Shown one piece after another: positions 8,826-15,945 of a DNA stretch of 64,000 bases; within the stretch, counting starts at the first letter, position 1, and each line of letters opens with the position of its first letter. The stretch is taken from positions 1 to 64,000 of the forward strand of contig JAISKB010000026.1 of assembly GCA_031261085.1 (NCBI GenBank), read 5' to 3'. Position numbers and translations under genes: made by a program. The notes beneath the pieces are model-generated. The model was not told the DNA's origin. It saw only the letters and a list, made by a program, of their open reading frames with translations, and did no database searches. This DNA comes from Christensenellaceae bacterium. GTDB lineage: Bacteria; Bacillota; Clostridia; Christensenellales; CAG-138.

Positions 8826-9551
8826 ATGCTCAAAGCATATAAAGAGTATTGGAAAGGGTATGTCGATTTCAGGGGTCAGACAAGCGTTGGCGGTTACTGG
8901 TGGGCGGTTCTCGCAAATTATATTGTGACGTTTGCGCTCTCCCTTTTTTCAAATCTGATAAACATCAACAGGCCGGAAAGTGGCATGGCATTTTCCTTAG
9001 CGTTTATGCTGCTGTGCCTGCTGCCGTCCTTGGCCATTATGGTTCGGCGGCTGCGGGATGCCGGATACAAATGGACAAATATATTTTGGGTATTTTTACC
9101 GATTGCCGGATTCATTATATTGATTGTCAGGCTATGCAAGCCGTCAAGCGGCACCTCTTACAAGCCGGTAACGCAGCAGGTCAGCGCTTCCGGAGCGCCG
9201 GTCTATCAAACTTACTCCCAGCCGCCGGCAAAGCCGGTTCCAACAGCCACGGCGCCGGCAGCGAAGCCGGTTCCGGCAGCAGGAACCAGTATATTGGATC
9301 AATATAAGGCAGGGCTATCCTATCTTGACGGATGTGGAGCCTTTGATGAGAGCAAGTTCCGCGAATTCAACCGCATCACCGGAAATCGGTTTTCTGAAAA
9401 AGACATGCAAAATCAGCTTTCAAGCGCGAAGTTGATGATCGGCGGCATGGACGCTTTAAGGAATACCTTACGATCAACCATGCTCGAGGCTGTCCATTCA
9501 TTTGAGGCGCTGGAAAGAAGCGGCATTGATTTATCCAAGTATAATATATAA
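8826..9551 (+). CDS. DUF805 membrane protein with C-terminal extension
   Basis: The 241-residue product starts with a DUF805 module: YWKGYVDFRGQTSVGGYWWA, three or four membrane helices, and the hallmark RRLRDAGYKW before the last helix. A Pro/Ala-rich linker (about 125-160, with repeated AKPVP) leads to a soluble helical tail of about 80 residues that I do not recognise. DUF805 proteins sit in the cytoplasmic membrane; their role is unknown. AGGAGGG lies before ATG 8826. Confidence 0.75.
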   Translation: MLKAYKEYWKGYVDFRGQTSVGGYWWAVLANYIVTFALSLFSNLININRPESGMAFSLAFMLLCLLPSLAIMVRRLRDAGYKWTNIFWVFLPIAGFIILIVRLCKPSSGTSYKPVTQQVSASGAPVYQTYSQPPAKPVPTATAPAAKPVPAAGTSILDQYKAGLSYLDGCGAFDESKFREFNRITGNRFSEKDMQNQLSSAKLMIGGMDALRNTLRSTMLEAVHSFEALERSGIDLSKYNI

Positions 9552-9582
9552 TTCCAAAATGATAAAGGAGTGGTAAGGTATT

Positions 9583-10050
9583 ATGAAAAAGCATTTTACA
9601 GCGATCATTTCTATGGTTATGCTCCTGTTGTTTTTGAGCGGCTGCGCCAAGGCGGGCGGTAAAGCGGCGTTTGAGGATTACACAGGAAATGCGCCGAACG
9701 GCGCGCTGGGTACGATTAAGCTTCTCATGGATAATCCCGACCACAAGGGAGTCAAAGTCACGTTGACACTGTCGGGATTTGGAGAGATACAGAATGTCAA
9801 GAATAACAAGGACGCGGAGCAAGTGAGCGAAGCGCTTGTAAAATACGCGTCACTGTATAATGAAGATGGAGATTTTCGCGGCGCACAATACTATTATATT
9901 TACTTCACCAAGGAATTTAAGCCGGGTAAGGCTTGCAAGCTGGAATTGTATTATCTCGTGCCACCGGAATCCGCAAATGATACTTTATGCTTCAAGTTCG
10001 ATTATCCGGACGGCGGTATTCTGATTGACGAGCCCTGCAATTTGTTTTGA
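9583..10050 (+). CDS. Small lipoprotein, unknown function
   Basis: 155 residues, with a clear lipoprotein signal (MKKHFTAIISMV, hydrophobic core, lipobox LSGC at about 18-21). The mature part is beta-rich and ends with LELYYLVPPESANDTLCFKF. The lipoprotein at 10216-10782 ends in a similar block (YITYLFVPNNTPDNVSVSI), so the two probably share a DUF4352-like immunoglobulin-type fold. That fold assignment is a guess from pattern. AAGGAG precedes the start. Third gene of the 8271-10050 series. Confidence 0.65.
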   Translation: MKKHFTAIISMVMLLLFLSGCAKAGGKAAFEDYTGNAPNGALGTIKLLMDNPDHKGVKVTLTLSGFGEIQNVKNNKDAEQVSEALVKYASLYNEDGDFRGAQYYYIYFTKEFKPGKACKLELYYLVPPESANDTLCFKFDYPDGGILIDEPCNLF

Positions 10051-10114
10051 ATGATGGCTTTATGGGTTGCGTCTTGTGACGGATAACTTTTATTTGTATG
10101 CCCGGGATAATTTT

Positions 10115-10142
10115 TTGCAGCGGATTGCATCTTGGTTATAAC
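10115..10142 (+). promoter_or_regulatory. Possible promoter for the lipoprotein gene at 10216
   Basis: TTGCAG (10115-10120) and TATAAC (10137-10142) with a 16-bp spacer lie in the 165-bp gap before the next gene. Confidence 0.35.
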
Positions 10143-10215
10143 GTTATGCTTTTTAAGATAAGAACCACATTTTTGCGGCCTGATAAATTCAGTTTTGCAT
10201 GGGAGGTATTTGATT

Positions 10216-10782
10216 ATGAAACGGATAAAAGAACATTTCTTCATTCTTCTGGCCATCGTGGTTGTTATTACGCTGGCGGCGTGCGCTCCAGGTGATAGCA
10301 AACGCACGACCGCCGATGGCGAGCTTAGCTCTTCGCCGGCCACAAATACGCCTGTCGTTAAGCCGCCAACACCGGCCATTACGCAAACGCCGCTGCCTTC
10401 TCCTGAACCTACCCCAGAGGCAGAGAAGCCCTTCTTCATGGCGAACGAATATAAGGTTTACTATGAAATCGTGCCTCAGGCAGCGTATGAGCAAGTAGTC
10501 GGAGACCTGGCGCAGTATGTAGACAACAATGGCGTTAACATGGACAAAGACAGGGTTTTCTATATCCGATATACCGGCGCGGAGGAAGATGGCCAAGAAG
10601 TAAAGATGAGTTCTATTTGGAGGAATATTTCCTGGAGCAAGCTTGTTTTTTCAGTGGGCGGAACGGACTACAAGCAGCCTTCCATACTCATGAGCACCGG
10701 TACGCAGGTATATATTACTTACTTGTTTGTGCCCAATAACACGCCGGATAACGTTTCGGTATCCATTCGCTATGCGGAGTAA
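10216..10782 (+). CDS. Small lipoprotein, unknown function
   Basis: 188 residues. I use ATG 10216 because GGGAGG lies 9 bp before it and the signal peptide MKRIKEHFFILLAIVVVITL begins here, ending in lipobox LAAC. An upstream ATG in the same frame (10195) has no ribosome site and would spoil the signal. A Thr/Pro-rich linker (about 40-75) precedes a beta-rich domain ending YITYLFVPNNTPDNVSVSI, similar to the lipoprotein at 9583. The product is expected on the outer face of the membrane. No function can be assigned. Confidence 0.65.
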   Translation: MKRIKEHFFILLAIVVVITLAACAPGDSKRTTADGELSSSPATNTPVVKPPTPAITQTPLPSPEPTPEAEKPFFMANEYKVYYEIVPQAAYEQVVGDLAQYVDNNGVNMDKDRVFYIRYTGAEEDGQEVKMSSIWRNISWSKLVFSVGGTDYKQPSILMSTGTQVYITYLFVPNNTPDNVSVSIRYAE

Positions 10783-10802
10783 AATAATGGAGGATTTGCA
10801 TC

Positions 10803-11372
10803 ATGTCAAAATTTTGGAGAGAATTGCTTGCCGGCGTTGCAGCTATCATATTGGGCATTTGGCTATCTTTGACAAGCCGGTATGTCTTGCTTTATGGGTT
10901 GATCCTTGCAGGCTTGTTCCTGATCGTTCTTGCCTTCGTGCATCTATCCCAAAGCAAAAAGCGGAACGATGCCAGCGGTTCCCCGGTAAAGATGTTTTAT
11001 CCCACAAATAAGCCGCAAGAGAAAACTCGCTTCATTCAAGATCTGGAATCCCAAGAAGATTTGGATATGCCAAAACAGGTATCCATTGCATGTTCCCGCC
11101 AAGATCAGGCAAGCCCCGTATTCCTCAATGGGACGAAAGTAGGTGATATCAGGCCGGAGGCACCGCTCGTCTTTACCGTGACAAAGAAAAACAATGTCGT
11201 CAATGTTTCGGAGCAATACGAGGGCGTCTGCTTTTTCCATGTTGTCAATGCTGCAGGAACCGGTGCATTGAAGGTTGGAATCGGCATGCAGTCCGCTGCC
11301 GTTAAGGTCGTGAAGAATACCGGCTTGGCCGACGGCCTTATTGAGAAAACAGACCAATCGCAGTGTTTATAA
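10803..11372 (+). CDS. Membrane protein sharing a beta domain with the zinc-ribbon protein
   Basis: 189 residues. Two adjacent membrane helices occupy about 8-50 (LLAGVAAIILGIWLSL and LLYGLILAGLFLIVLAFV), followed by basic SKKRN, so the rest is probably cytoplasmic. Residues about 100-175 repeat the beta domain seen at 8271-8777: PVFLNGTKVGDI, VNVSEQYEGVCFF, GALKVGIG. GGAGG stands before the ATG, 20 bp after the previous stop, so it is co-transcribed with the lipoprotein gene. Unknown function. Confidence 0.6.
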   Translation: MSKFWRELLAGVAAIILGIWLSLTSRYVLLYGLILAGLFLIVLAFVHLSQSKKRNDASGSPVKMFYPTNKPQEKTRFIQDLESQEDLDMPKQVSIACSRQDQASPVFLNGTKVGDIRPEAPLVFTVTKKNNVVNVSEQYEGVCFFHVVNAAGTGALKVGIGMQSAAVKVVKNTGLADGLIEKTDQSQCL

Positions 11373-11413
11373 AGCAGTTTTAAATGACGCTGTATCCGCA
11401 AAAGGAATAATTG

Positions 11414-12127
11414 ATGAGGATCGAAAAAATGAAAAAGATAATGGTTATTTTATTGGTGATCATGTTGGTTTGTTCGTTGCTCTCCGCCTGTTCGGGCGCG
11501 CCGGCGGCCTCGCCGGCTTTGAACAGCAGCGCGCCAAGCCAGCCTATCAAAAGCGATAATACGCCGGAGCGTCCATCTGCTTCGGAAAGCGACACGCAAG
11601 ATCAGCCAACTCAAAGCAATACGCCGGGCTTGCCGTCCACGCCGGACGGAGCTGCCGATGGACTGGCACAGCAGTTCCTGGATAGCCTGGAGAACTGCCC
11701 CTATGTCGAAGATGAGAACAACCGCATCGGATTCGACATTGATCGAATTGAAAAAGATGGCGACGACTATGTGGTTTATTGGACTTCTACCAATGCGGCG
11801 ATAGCGAAAAACCCCTCCAATGTCGCTTATGCGTTTTCCCTAATTACCTTCTATAACCCGGAGGATTACTCCAACAGCTATCAGGGTTTTACGATGGAAA
11901 ACGGCCAAATGAATGTGGACTTTGCCGCAGGCGAATCCATTTCTTACGATCATGTGCGTGTTAAGCTCCCTACCGCTTCCAAAGTCGTATACATGTTCTT
12001 CGCAGGGGCCGAGAACGGGCCGGAGGAACTTTACACGGTGCCGCTGTTCTACACTTTGATTCTGGATGACAATCCGCATGTGTTTGAGTCCGCTCCGCGC
12101 GCGGCCAACGGCCTGTTCAGCGAGTAA
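11414..12127 (+). CDS. Lipoprotein with Ser/Pro-rich linker, unknown function
   Basis: 237 residues from ATG 11414 (AAAGGA upstream); ATG 11429 is an equally good start that would remove five residues. The signal ends in lipobox LLSAC. Residues about 28-80 are Ser/Pro/Thr-rich with SNTPGLPSTPDG, a wall-spanning type of linker. The folded part has EDENNRIGFDIDRIEKDGDD and VVYMFFAGAENGPEELYTV, again a beta-sandwich look. It is the third surface lipoprotein of the island. Function unknown. Confidence 0.65.
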   Translation: MRIEKMKKIMVILLVIMLVCSLLSACSGAPAASPALNSSAPSQPIKSDNTPERPSASESDTQDQPTQSNTPGLPSTPDGAADGLAQQFLDSLENCPYVEDENNRIGFDIDRIEKDGDDYVVYWTSTNAAIAKNPSNVAYAFSLITFYNPEDYSNSYQGFTMENGQMNVDFAAGESISYDHVRVKLPTASKVVYMFFAGAENGPEELYTVPLFYTLILDDNPHVFESAPRAANGLFSE

Positions 12128-12151
12128 TGCGCCTGCAAAACATATGGAGAG

Positions 12152-12330
12152 GAATATGGAAAGCAGACCAACCGTGTTGAAATTGCGTATCTGCCTACGA
12201 TGCACAAAAGACTCGGAACGGATATTCTGCCGCGGTAGACGGTCATTGGCAGGCTGTCCTAGAAACGTACTCTTGGCCTGTAAATGTAAAACCATCTGGG
12301 ATCATCAACATACAAGGAGAGAACATATGA
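12152..12330 (+). other. Possible decayed coding stretch between island genes
   Basis: Two short overlapping frames read like natural protein but lack starts: 12152-12238 (RVEIAYLPTMHKRLGTDILP) and 12229-12330 (DGHWQAVLETYSWPVNVKP). Together they look like one gene broken by a frameshift and missing its front. I do not recognise it; chance is possible. Confidence 0.2.
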
Positions 12331-13667
12331 TTTGCAAAAACTGTGGAATACAAGTGCCGGAAAACGGAAACTTTTGCCCGGTCTGTGGCAATGCTATGAT
12401 GGAAAAACCATCTTATCCCATCAATTACAGCGGCACAGCAGATGCAACACCAGCCGTAAACCCGCAACCTGTATACGCAGCGGTGTCTCCGCTGCAAGCC
12501 CCGAGTATTGAGCAGCAGCCAACATCCCAGAACAAGGGATTCCTCAAAAATAAAAAAGCCATGGTTATCACGAGCGTGTCCCTGCTGCTGGTTGTACTTA
12601 TTGCAATTATCGTTCCTCTTGCTCCACATAATGCAAAAAGGGCGAAGTATGATGAGGCAGCTATATTGATGGAGAATGGCGACTACGCCAGCGCTAAGGT
12701 GCTGTTTGCCGAGCTGGAATCCTTTGAGGATGCGCCCGCGATGACCGAATACTGCCAAAACACCGATGACTATCAGACTGCCCAACAAGCCCTTGATAAC
12801 GGGGACTACGAAAAAGCGCGGGCCGCGTTTTTGGCGCTCGGAGGCTTTGAGGATGCTTCTGCGCAGGCGGCTTACTGTGAAAACGCGATTGCTTACGAAC
12901 AGGCCATAGAACTGCTTTCGCAGGAGCGTTATATGGATGCGACGGCGGCTTTTGTGCGATTGGGCGATTTCCGTGACGCTGCCCATCAAGCGACGCATTG
13001 CAGCAATATGGCTGTCTATTTGCAGGCGGAGGAGTTGCTTGGGGCTGCGGACTATTTGGCCGCGAAAGATCTCTATTATGAATTGCCCGCCGATTCTTTT
13101 CCGGAAGCGGCGGAAAAATATGCTTTCTGCGCCAACAAAGAAAAATATGCGACCGCTGAAAAATATTATGCGGAGGGCGCTTACTACGACGCTTACCTTG
13201 CGTTTAAGGAGTTGGGCTCCTTTGATGATGCAAGCCAACGCATGTCCGCCTGCGCACAGCCTTTTCCGTCTACAGGGGAATTGTATCATAATCAGGACTA
13301 TAAAAGCAGCGCACTTTCTTTGACGATTATCCCTCCGAAAAGTGATGGAAGCCGGAACTACATAAAAATCTATACGGACGGCGATGTGCTTGTTAGCTGT
13401 ATTGCTATCGAACAGGGTGGAAGGGCCAAGATTTCCTTGCCGCAGGGTAGCTATCGCATCAAAAATGCTTATAGCTATGGTGATTGGTTCGGGGAAACGG
13501 ACATGTTTGGCGATGCCGGGTACTATTTGGCCCTAAAAAACGGCGTGGGCGATAACGAACTGTTCAGCCTAAAGAGAAATTATACCTATACGCTTACATT
13601 GCGCAGCGAGCAGAATACATCCGGCGATACGGTGAATTCGGAAAAAGAAAATCGCAGGGACTTTTAG
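12327..13667 (+). CDS. Zinc-ribbon, single-pass membrane protein with TPR-like repeats
   Basis: 446 residues from ATG 12327, which has AAGGAGA 6 bp upstream; the frame is open for 87 codons before that but without a ribosome site. CKNCG...CPVCG (about 3-21) is a typical N-terminal zinc ribbon. A Pro-rich linker and one membrane helix (about 76-98, VITSVSLLLVVLIAIIV) follow. Residues about 105-315 carry five imperfect repeats of about 45 residues, each with a YxxAxxLLxxGDYxxAxxxFxxLGxFxDA core, that is, TPR-like helical pairs. The tail (about 330-446) is beta-rich (YIKIYTDGDVLVSCIAIE, LPQGSYRIKNAYSYG). Proteins of this build are common in Clostridia but unassigned. Likely an external protein-binding scaffold. 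Confidence 0.65.
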   Translation: MICKNCGIQVPENGNFCPVCGNAMMEKPSYPINYSGTADATPAVNPQPVYAAVSPLQAPSIEQQPTSQNKGFLKNKKAMVITSVSLLLVVLIAIIVPLAPHNAKRAKYDEAAILMENGDYASAKVLFAELESFEDAPAMTEYCQNTDDYQTAQQALDNGDYEKARAAFLALGGFEDASAQAAYCENAIAYEQAIELLSQERYMDATAAFVRLGDFRDAAHQATHCSNMAVYLQAEELLGAADYLAAKDLYYELPADSFPEAAEKYAFCANKEKYATAEKYYAEGAYYDAYLAFKELGSFDDASQRMSACAQPFPSTGELYHNQDYKSSALSLTIIPPKSDGSRNYIKIYTDGDVLVSCIAIEQGGRAKISLPQGSYRIKNAYSYGDWFGETDMFGDAGYYLALKNGVGDNELFSLKRNYTYTLTLRSEQNTSGDTVNSEKENRRDF

Positions 13668-13699
13668 CTTCGGTTTTATAGGAAGAAGGAGAGAAGATT

Positions 13700-13733
13700 A
13701 TAGCATCGTGCCATAAAAACGGGACGATGCTAT
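13700..13733 (+). repeat. Perfect 10-bp inverted repeat at the end of the island
   Basis: ATAGCATCGT (13700-13709) and ACGATGCTAT (13724-13733) pair exactly around a 14-nt loop, 32 bp after the last island gene. No T-run follows, so it is a weak terminator candidate, a processing signal or a boundary element. Apart from this and the hydrogenase promoter I see nothing coding in the 301-bp gap 13668-13968. Confidence 0.55.
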
Positions 13734-13869
13734 GTCAATCGCATACCGTTGCGCAACCGTCAAAAAACGGCGGCGAAGCAACCGGATTTGCGGAGATGTC
13801 TTCTGCCTGCACCTGTTTCAAACCCAAGCCGCGGAACCAAACCACACTTTTGCCTGCCATATATATACT

Positions 13870-13898
13870 TTGACACAATGCATGGATTATGCTAAACT
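13870..13898 (+). promoter_or_regulatory. Promoter of the hydrogenase gene
   Basis: Perfect TTGACA (13870-13875), a 17-bp spacer and TAAACT (13893-13898), 70 bp before the ATG at 13969. Confidence 0.75.
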
Positions 13899-13968
13899 TT
13901 TATCAAGTAGAATTATGTGCATACTGGCGTTTTGCGCCAGAAACCATATCAAGAAAGGATTTTGAAAC

Positions 13969-15693
13969 ATGGTAACACTCAAAATCGATGGCCGGGAACT
14001 TCAGGTGGAGGCGGACAGCACCGTTTTAGAAGCTGCGCTCCAAGCCGGCGTCAAAATCCCCACGCTGTGTAACCTAAAAGACATCAATAAAATCGGCGCT
14101 TGCCGCATGTGCCTGGTAGAGGATGCACGCAGCGGTAAGCTGCAGGCTTCTTGCGCGCTGCCGGTTAGCGAGGGGCTGGAAATCATCACCAACTCCGCCA
14201 AAGTGCTCAATGCCCGCCGCGCGGTGCTCGAATTGATTCTATCCGATCACGACCGCTCCTGCCTTACCTGCAAGCGCAACCAAACCTGCGAGCTGCAGGC
14301 GCTGGCCGATGAGCTGGGCGTTACCGAAATCCCGTTTGAAGGCGAGTTTATCCCCCGCACAATCGATGAGGCTTCCCCCAGCGTTGTGCGCGATAACAAT
14401 AAATGCATACTTTGCCGCCGCTGCGTAGCCGCGTGCAGCAAGATACAGTGCATCAATGCCATCGGCATGCAAAACCGTGGTTTTAGGACCGAAGTGGGCA
14501 CGCCGTTTGCAACATCCTTGGGTGAGACGGACTGCATCAACTGCGGTCAGTGCATCACCGCCTGCCCCACCGGCGCCTTAACCGAAAAGGACGCTACCGC
14601 CGAGGTATGGGCCGCATTGGCCGATCCTAACAAGTTCGTTATCATCCAGCCCGCGCCGGCCGTGCGCGTCGCCATCGGTGAAGAATTTGGCATGCCCATT
14701 GGCACCAGCTCCACCGGCAAGCTGGCGGCCGCCCTGCGCCGTTTGGGCGCCGACCGCGTGTTCGATGTGGACTTTGGCGCCGACCTTACCATTATGGAAG
14801 AGGGTACCGAGCTGCTGGATCGCATCCAAAACGGCGGCGTGCTGCCCATGATTACCTCCTGCAGCCCGGGCTGGGTTAAGTACTGCGAGCATTTCCAAAA
14901 GGATTTTATCCCCAACCTCTCCAGCTGCAAGAGCCCCAACCAGATGCAGGGCGCAATCACCAAAACCTATTTTGCGCAGCAGCAGGGGCTGGATCCCAAA
15001 AACATATTCGTGGTATCCGTTATGCCCTGCACGGCCAAAAAGTTCGAAATCAGCCGGCCTGAAATGGGACGGGACAGCTACCGCGATGTGGATGCAAACC
15101 TCACCACCCGCGAGCTGGCGCGCATGCTCAGGCAGGCGTCCATCGACTATATGAACCTGCCCGACGAAGCGTTCGACGATGTGCTGGGCGATTCCACCGG
15201 CGCGGCGGTCATATTCGGCGTAACCGGCGGCGTTATGGAAGCCGCGCTGCGCACCGTGGCCGATATACTGGAGGGCAAGGATTTGCAGCAAATCGAATAC
15301 ACCGCCGTGCGCGGCATCGATAACATCAAAGAAGCCACCGTCACCATCGCCGGCACCGAGATTCGAGTCGCCGTGGCGCATGGCACGGGCAATGCGGGCA
15401 AGCTGCTCGATAGGGTCCGCAAGGGCGAGTGCAGCTATCACTTCATCGAAGTCATGGGTTGCCCGGGCGGCTGCGTGACCGGCGGCGGCCAGCCCCTGGT
15501 CAACGCGCGTACCCGCTACGAAATCGATCCAAAGCTGGCGCGCGCAAAGGCCGCCTATGCCTGCGACGAGGCGCTGCCGCTGCGCAAGAGCCATCAGAAT
15601 CCTTCGATTCAAAAGCTCTACGCCGAGTTTTTGGGCAAGCCCGGCAGCCACAAGGCGCATGAGCTGCTGCATACCTCTTATGTAGAGCGGTAA
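13969..15693 (+). CDS. hydA: [FeFe]-hydrogenase, catalytic subunit
   Basis: A 574-residue enzyme that interconverts protons and H2. The domains are: [2Fe-2S] with C34, C45, C48 and C62; an H94-C98-C101-C107 cluster (HDRSCLTCKRNQTC); two [4Fe-4S] sites (C146/149/152/156 and C189/192/195/199); then the H-cluster domain with L1 TSCSPGW (296-302), L2 MPCTAKKFE (C354) and L3 EVMGCPGGC. This is the group A, CpI/HndD layout. L1 has Ser299 where the textbook motif TSCCPxW has a second Cys. The gene has its own promoter and no NuoE/NuoF-like partners beside it, so it either works with ferredoxin as a monomer or its partners are elsewhere. Maturases HydEFG are not in this window. Confidence 0.93.
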   Translation: MVTLKIDGRELQVEADSTVLEAALQAGVKIPTLCNLKDINKIGACRMCLVEDARSGKLQASCALPVSEGLEIITNSAKVLNARRAVLELILSDHDRSCLTCKRNQTCELQALADELGVTEIPFEGEFIPRTIDEASPSVVRDNNKCILCRRCVAACSKIQCINAIGMQNRGFRTEVGTPFATSLGETDCINCGQCITACPTGALTEKDATAEVWAALADPNKFVIIQPAPAVRVAIGEEFGMPIGTSSTGKLAAALRRLGADRVFDVDFGADLTIMEEGTELLDRIQNGGVLPMITSCSPGWVKYCEHFQKDFIPNLSSCKSPNQMQGAITKTYFAQQQGLDPKNIFVVSVMPCTAKKFEISRPEMGRDSYRDVDANLTTRELARMLRQASIDYMNLPDEAFDDVLGDSTGAAVIFGVTGGVMEAALRTVADILEGKDLQQIEYTAVRGIDNIKEATVTIAGTEIRVAVAHGTGNAGKLLDRVRKGECSYHFIEVMGCPGGCVTGGGQPLVNARTRYEIDPKLARAKAAYACDEALPLRKSHQNPSIQKLYAEFLGKPGSHKAHELLHTSYVER

Positions 15694-15714
15694 CGCCGCG
15701 CAAGCATACAAAAC

Positions 15715-15750
15715 ACAAGCCCCTTTTCGTCTGTGCGGAGAGGGGCTTGT
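15715..15750 (+). terminator. Hairpin after hydA
   Basis: ACAAGCCCCT pairs with AGGGGCTTGT around a 16-nt loop. It is followed by TCTACC rather than a T-run, so it is a weaker terminator. Confidence 0.55.
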
Positions 15751-15764
15751 TCTACCCTCCCCAT

Positions 15765-15792
15765 TTGACACCATAGCCCCGCGGGTGATACT
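15765..15792 (+). promoter_or_regulatory. Promoter of the decarboxylase-darA-holB-ricT operon
   Basis: TTGACA (15765-15770) and GATACT (15787-15792), spacer 16 bp, followed 29 bp later by the ribosome site AGGTGG. Confidence 0.6.
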
Positions 15793-15831
15793 ATGCTGTA
15801 AAGGTCATTTGATTGAATTGAGGTGGTTGCC

Positions 15832-15945
15832 ATGCCGCAAGAACATAACGCATTTACCGCAAGCAAACGCCGCGATGCGCTTCTTTTGGCAGGCCTGCTT
15901 TTGCTGCATATGCCGTGTTTCGCCCCCATACAAGCGCATGGATAG
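15832..15945 (+). CDS. Possible 37-residue membrane peptide, coupled to the decarboxylase
   Basis: ATG 15832 has AGGTGG 5 bp upstream, the only good ribosome site in this stretch. The frame codes a short charged start (MPQEHNAFTASKRRD), a hydrophobic run (ALLLAGLLLLHM) and a TAG stop at 15943-15945. It overlaps the decarboxylase start (15938) by eight bases, which would let ribosomes finishing it restart there. It could be a leader peptide for translational coupling or a small membrane protein. I do not recognise it. Confidence 0.35.
   Translation: MPQEHNAFTASKRRDALLLAGLLLLHMPCFAPIQAHG

Noticed and set aside
12243..13289. Minus-strand open frame opposite the zinc-ribbon TPR gene
   Set aside because: The plus strand has clear zinc-ribbon and TPR signatures with a ribosome site; the opposite frame has no recognisable features.
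14578..15774. Long open frame on the minus strand across the hydrogenase gene
   Set aside because: It mirrors the codon bias of the GC-rich hydA gene, has Ala/Gly/His-rich nonsense sequence and matches no family. Likewise 31203-32510 (metK), 36127-37122 (TrxB-like), 16550-17368 and 61771-62757.
15785..15937. N-terminal extension of the decarboxylase
   Set aside because: The 51 extra residues are Cys-rich and unlike the family, which begins at RTLPEMLGEY.
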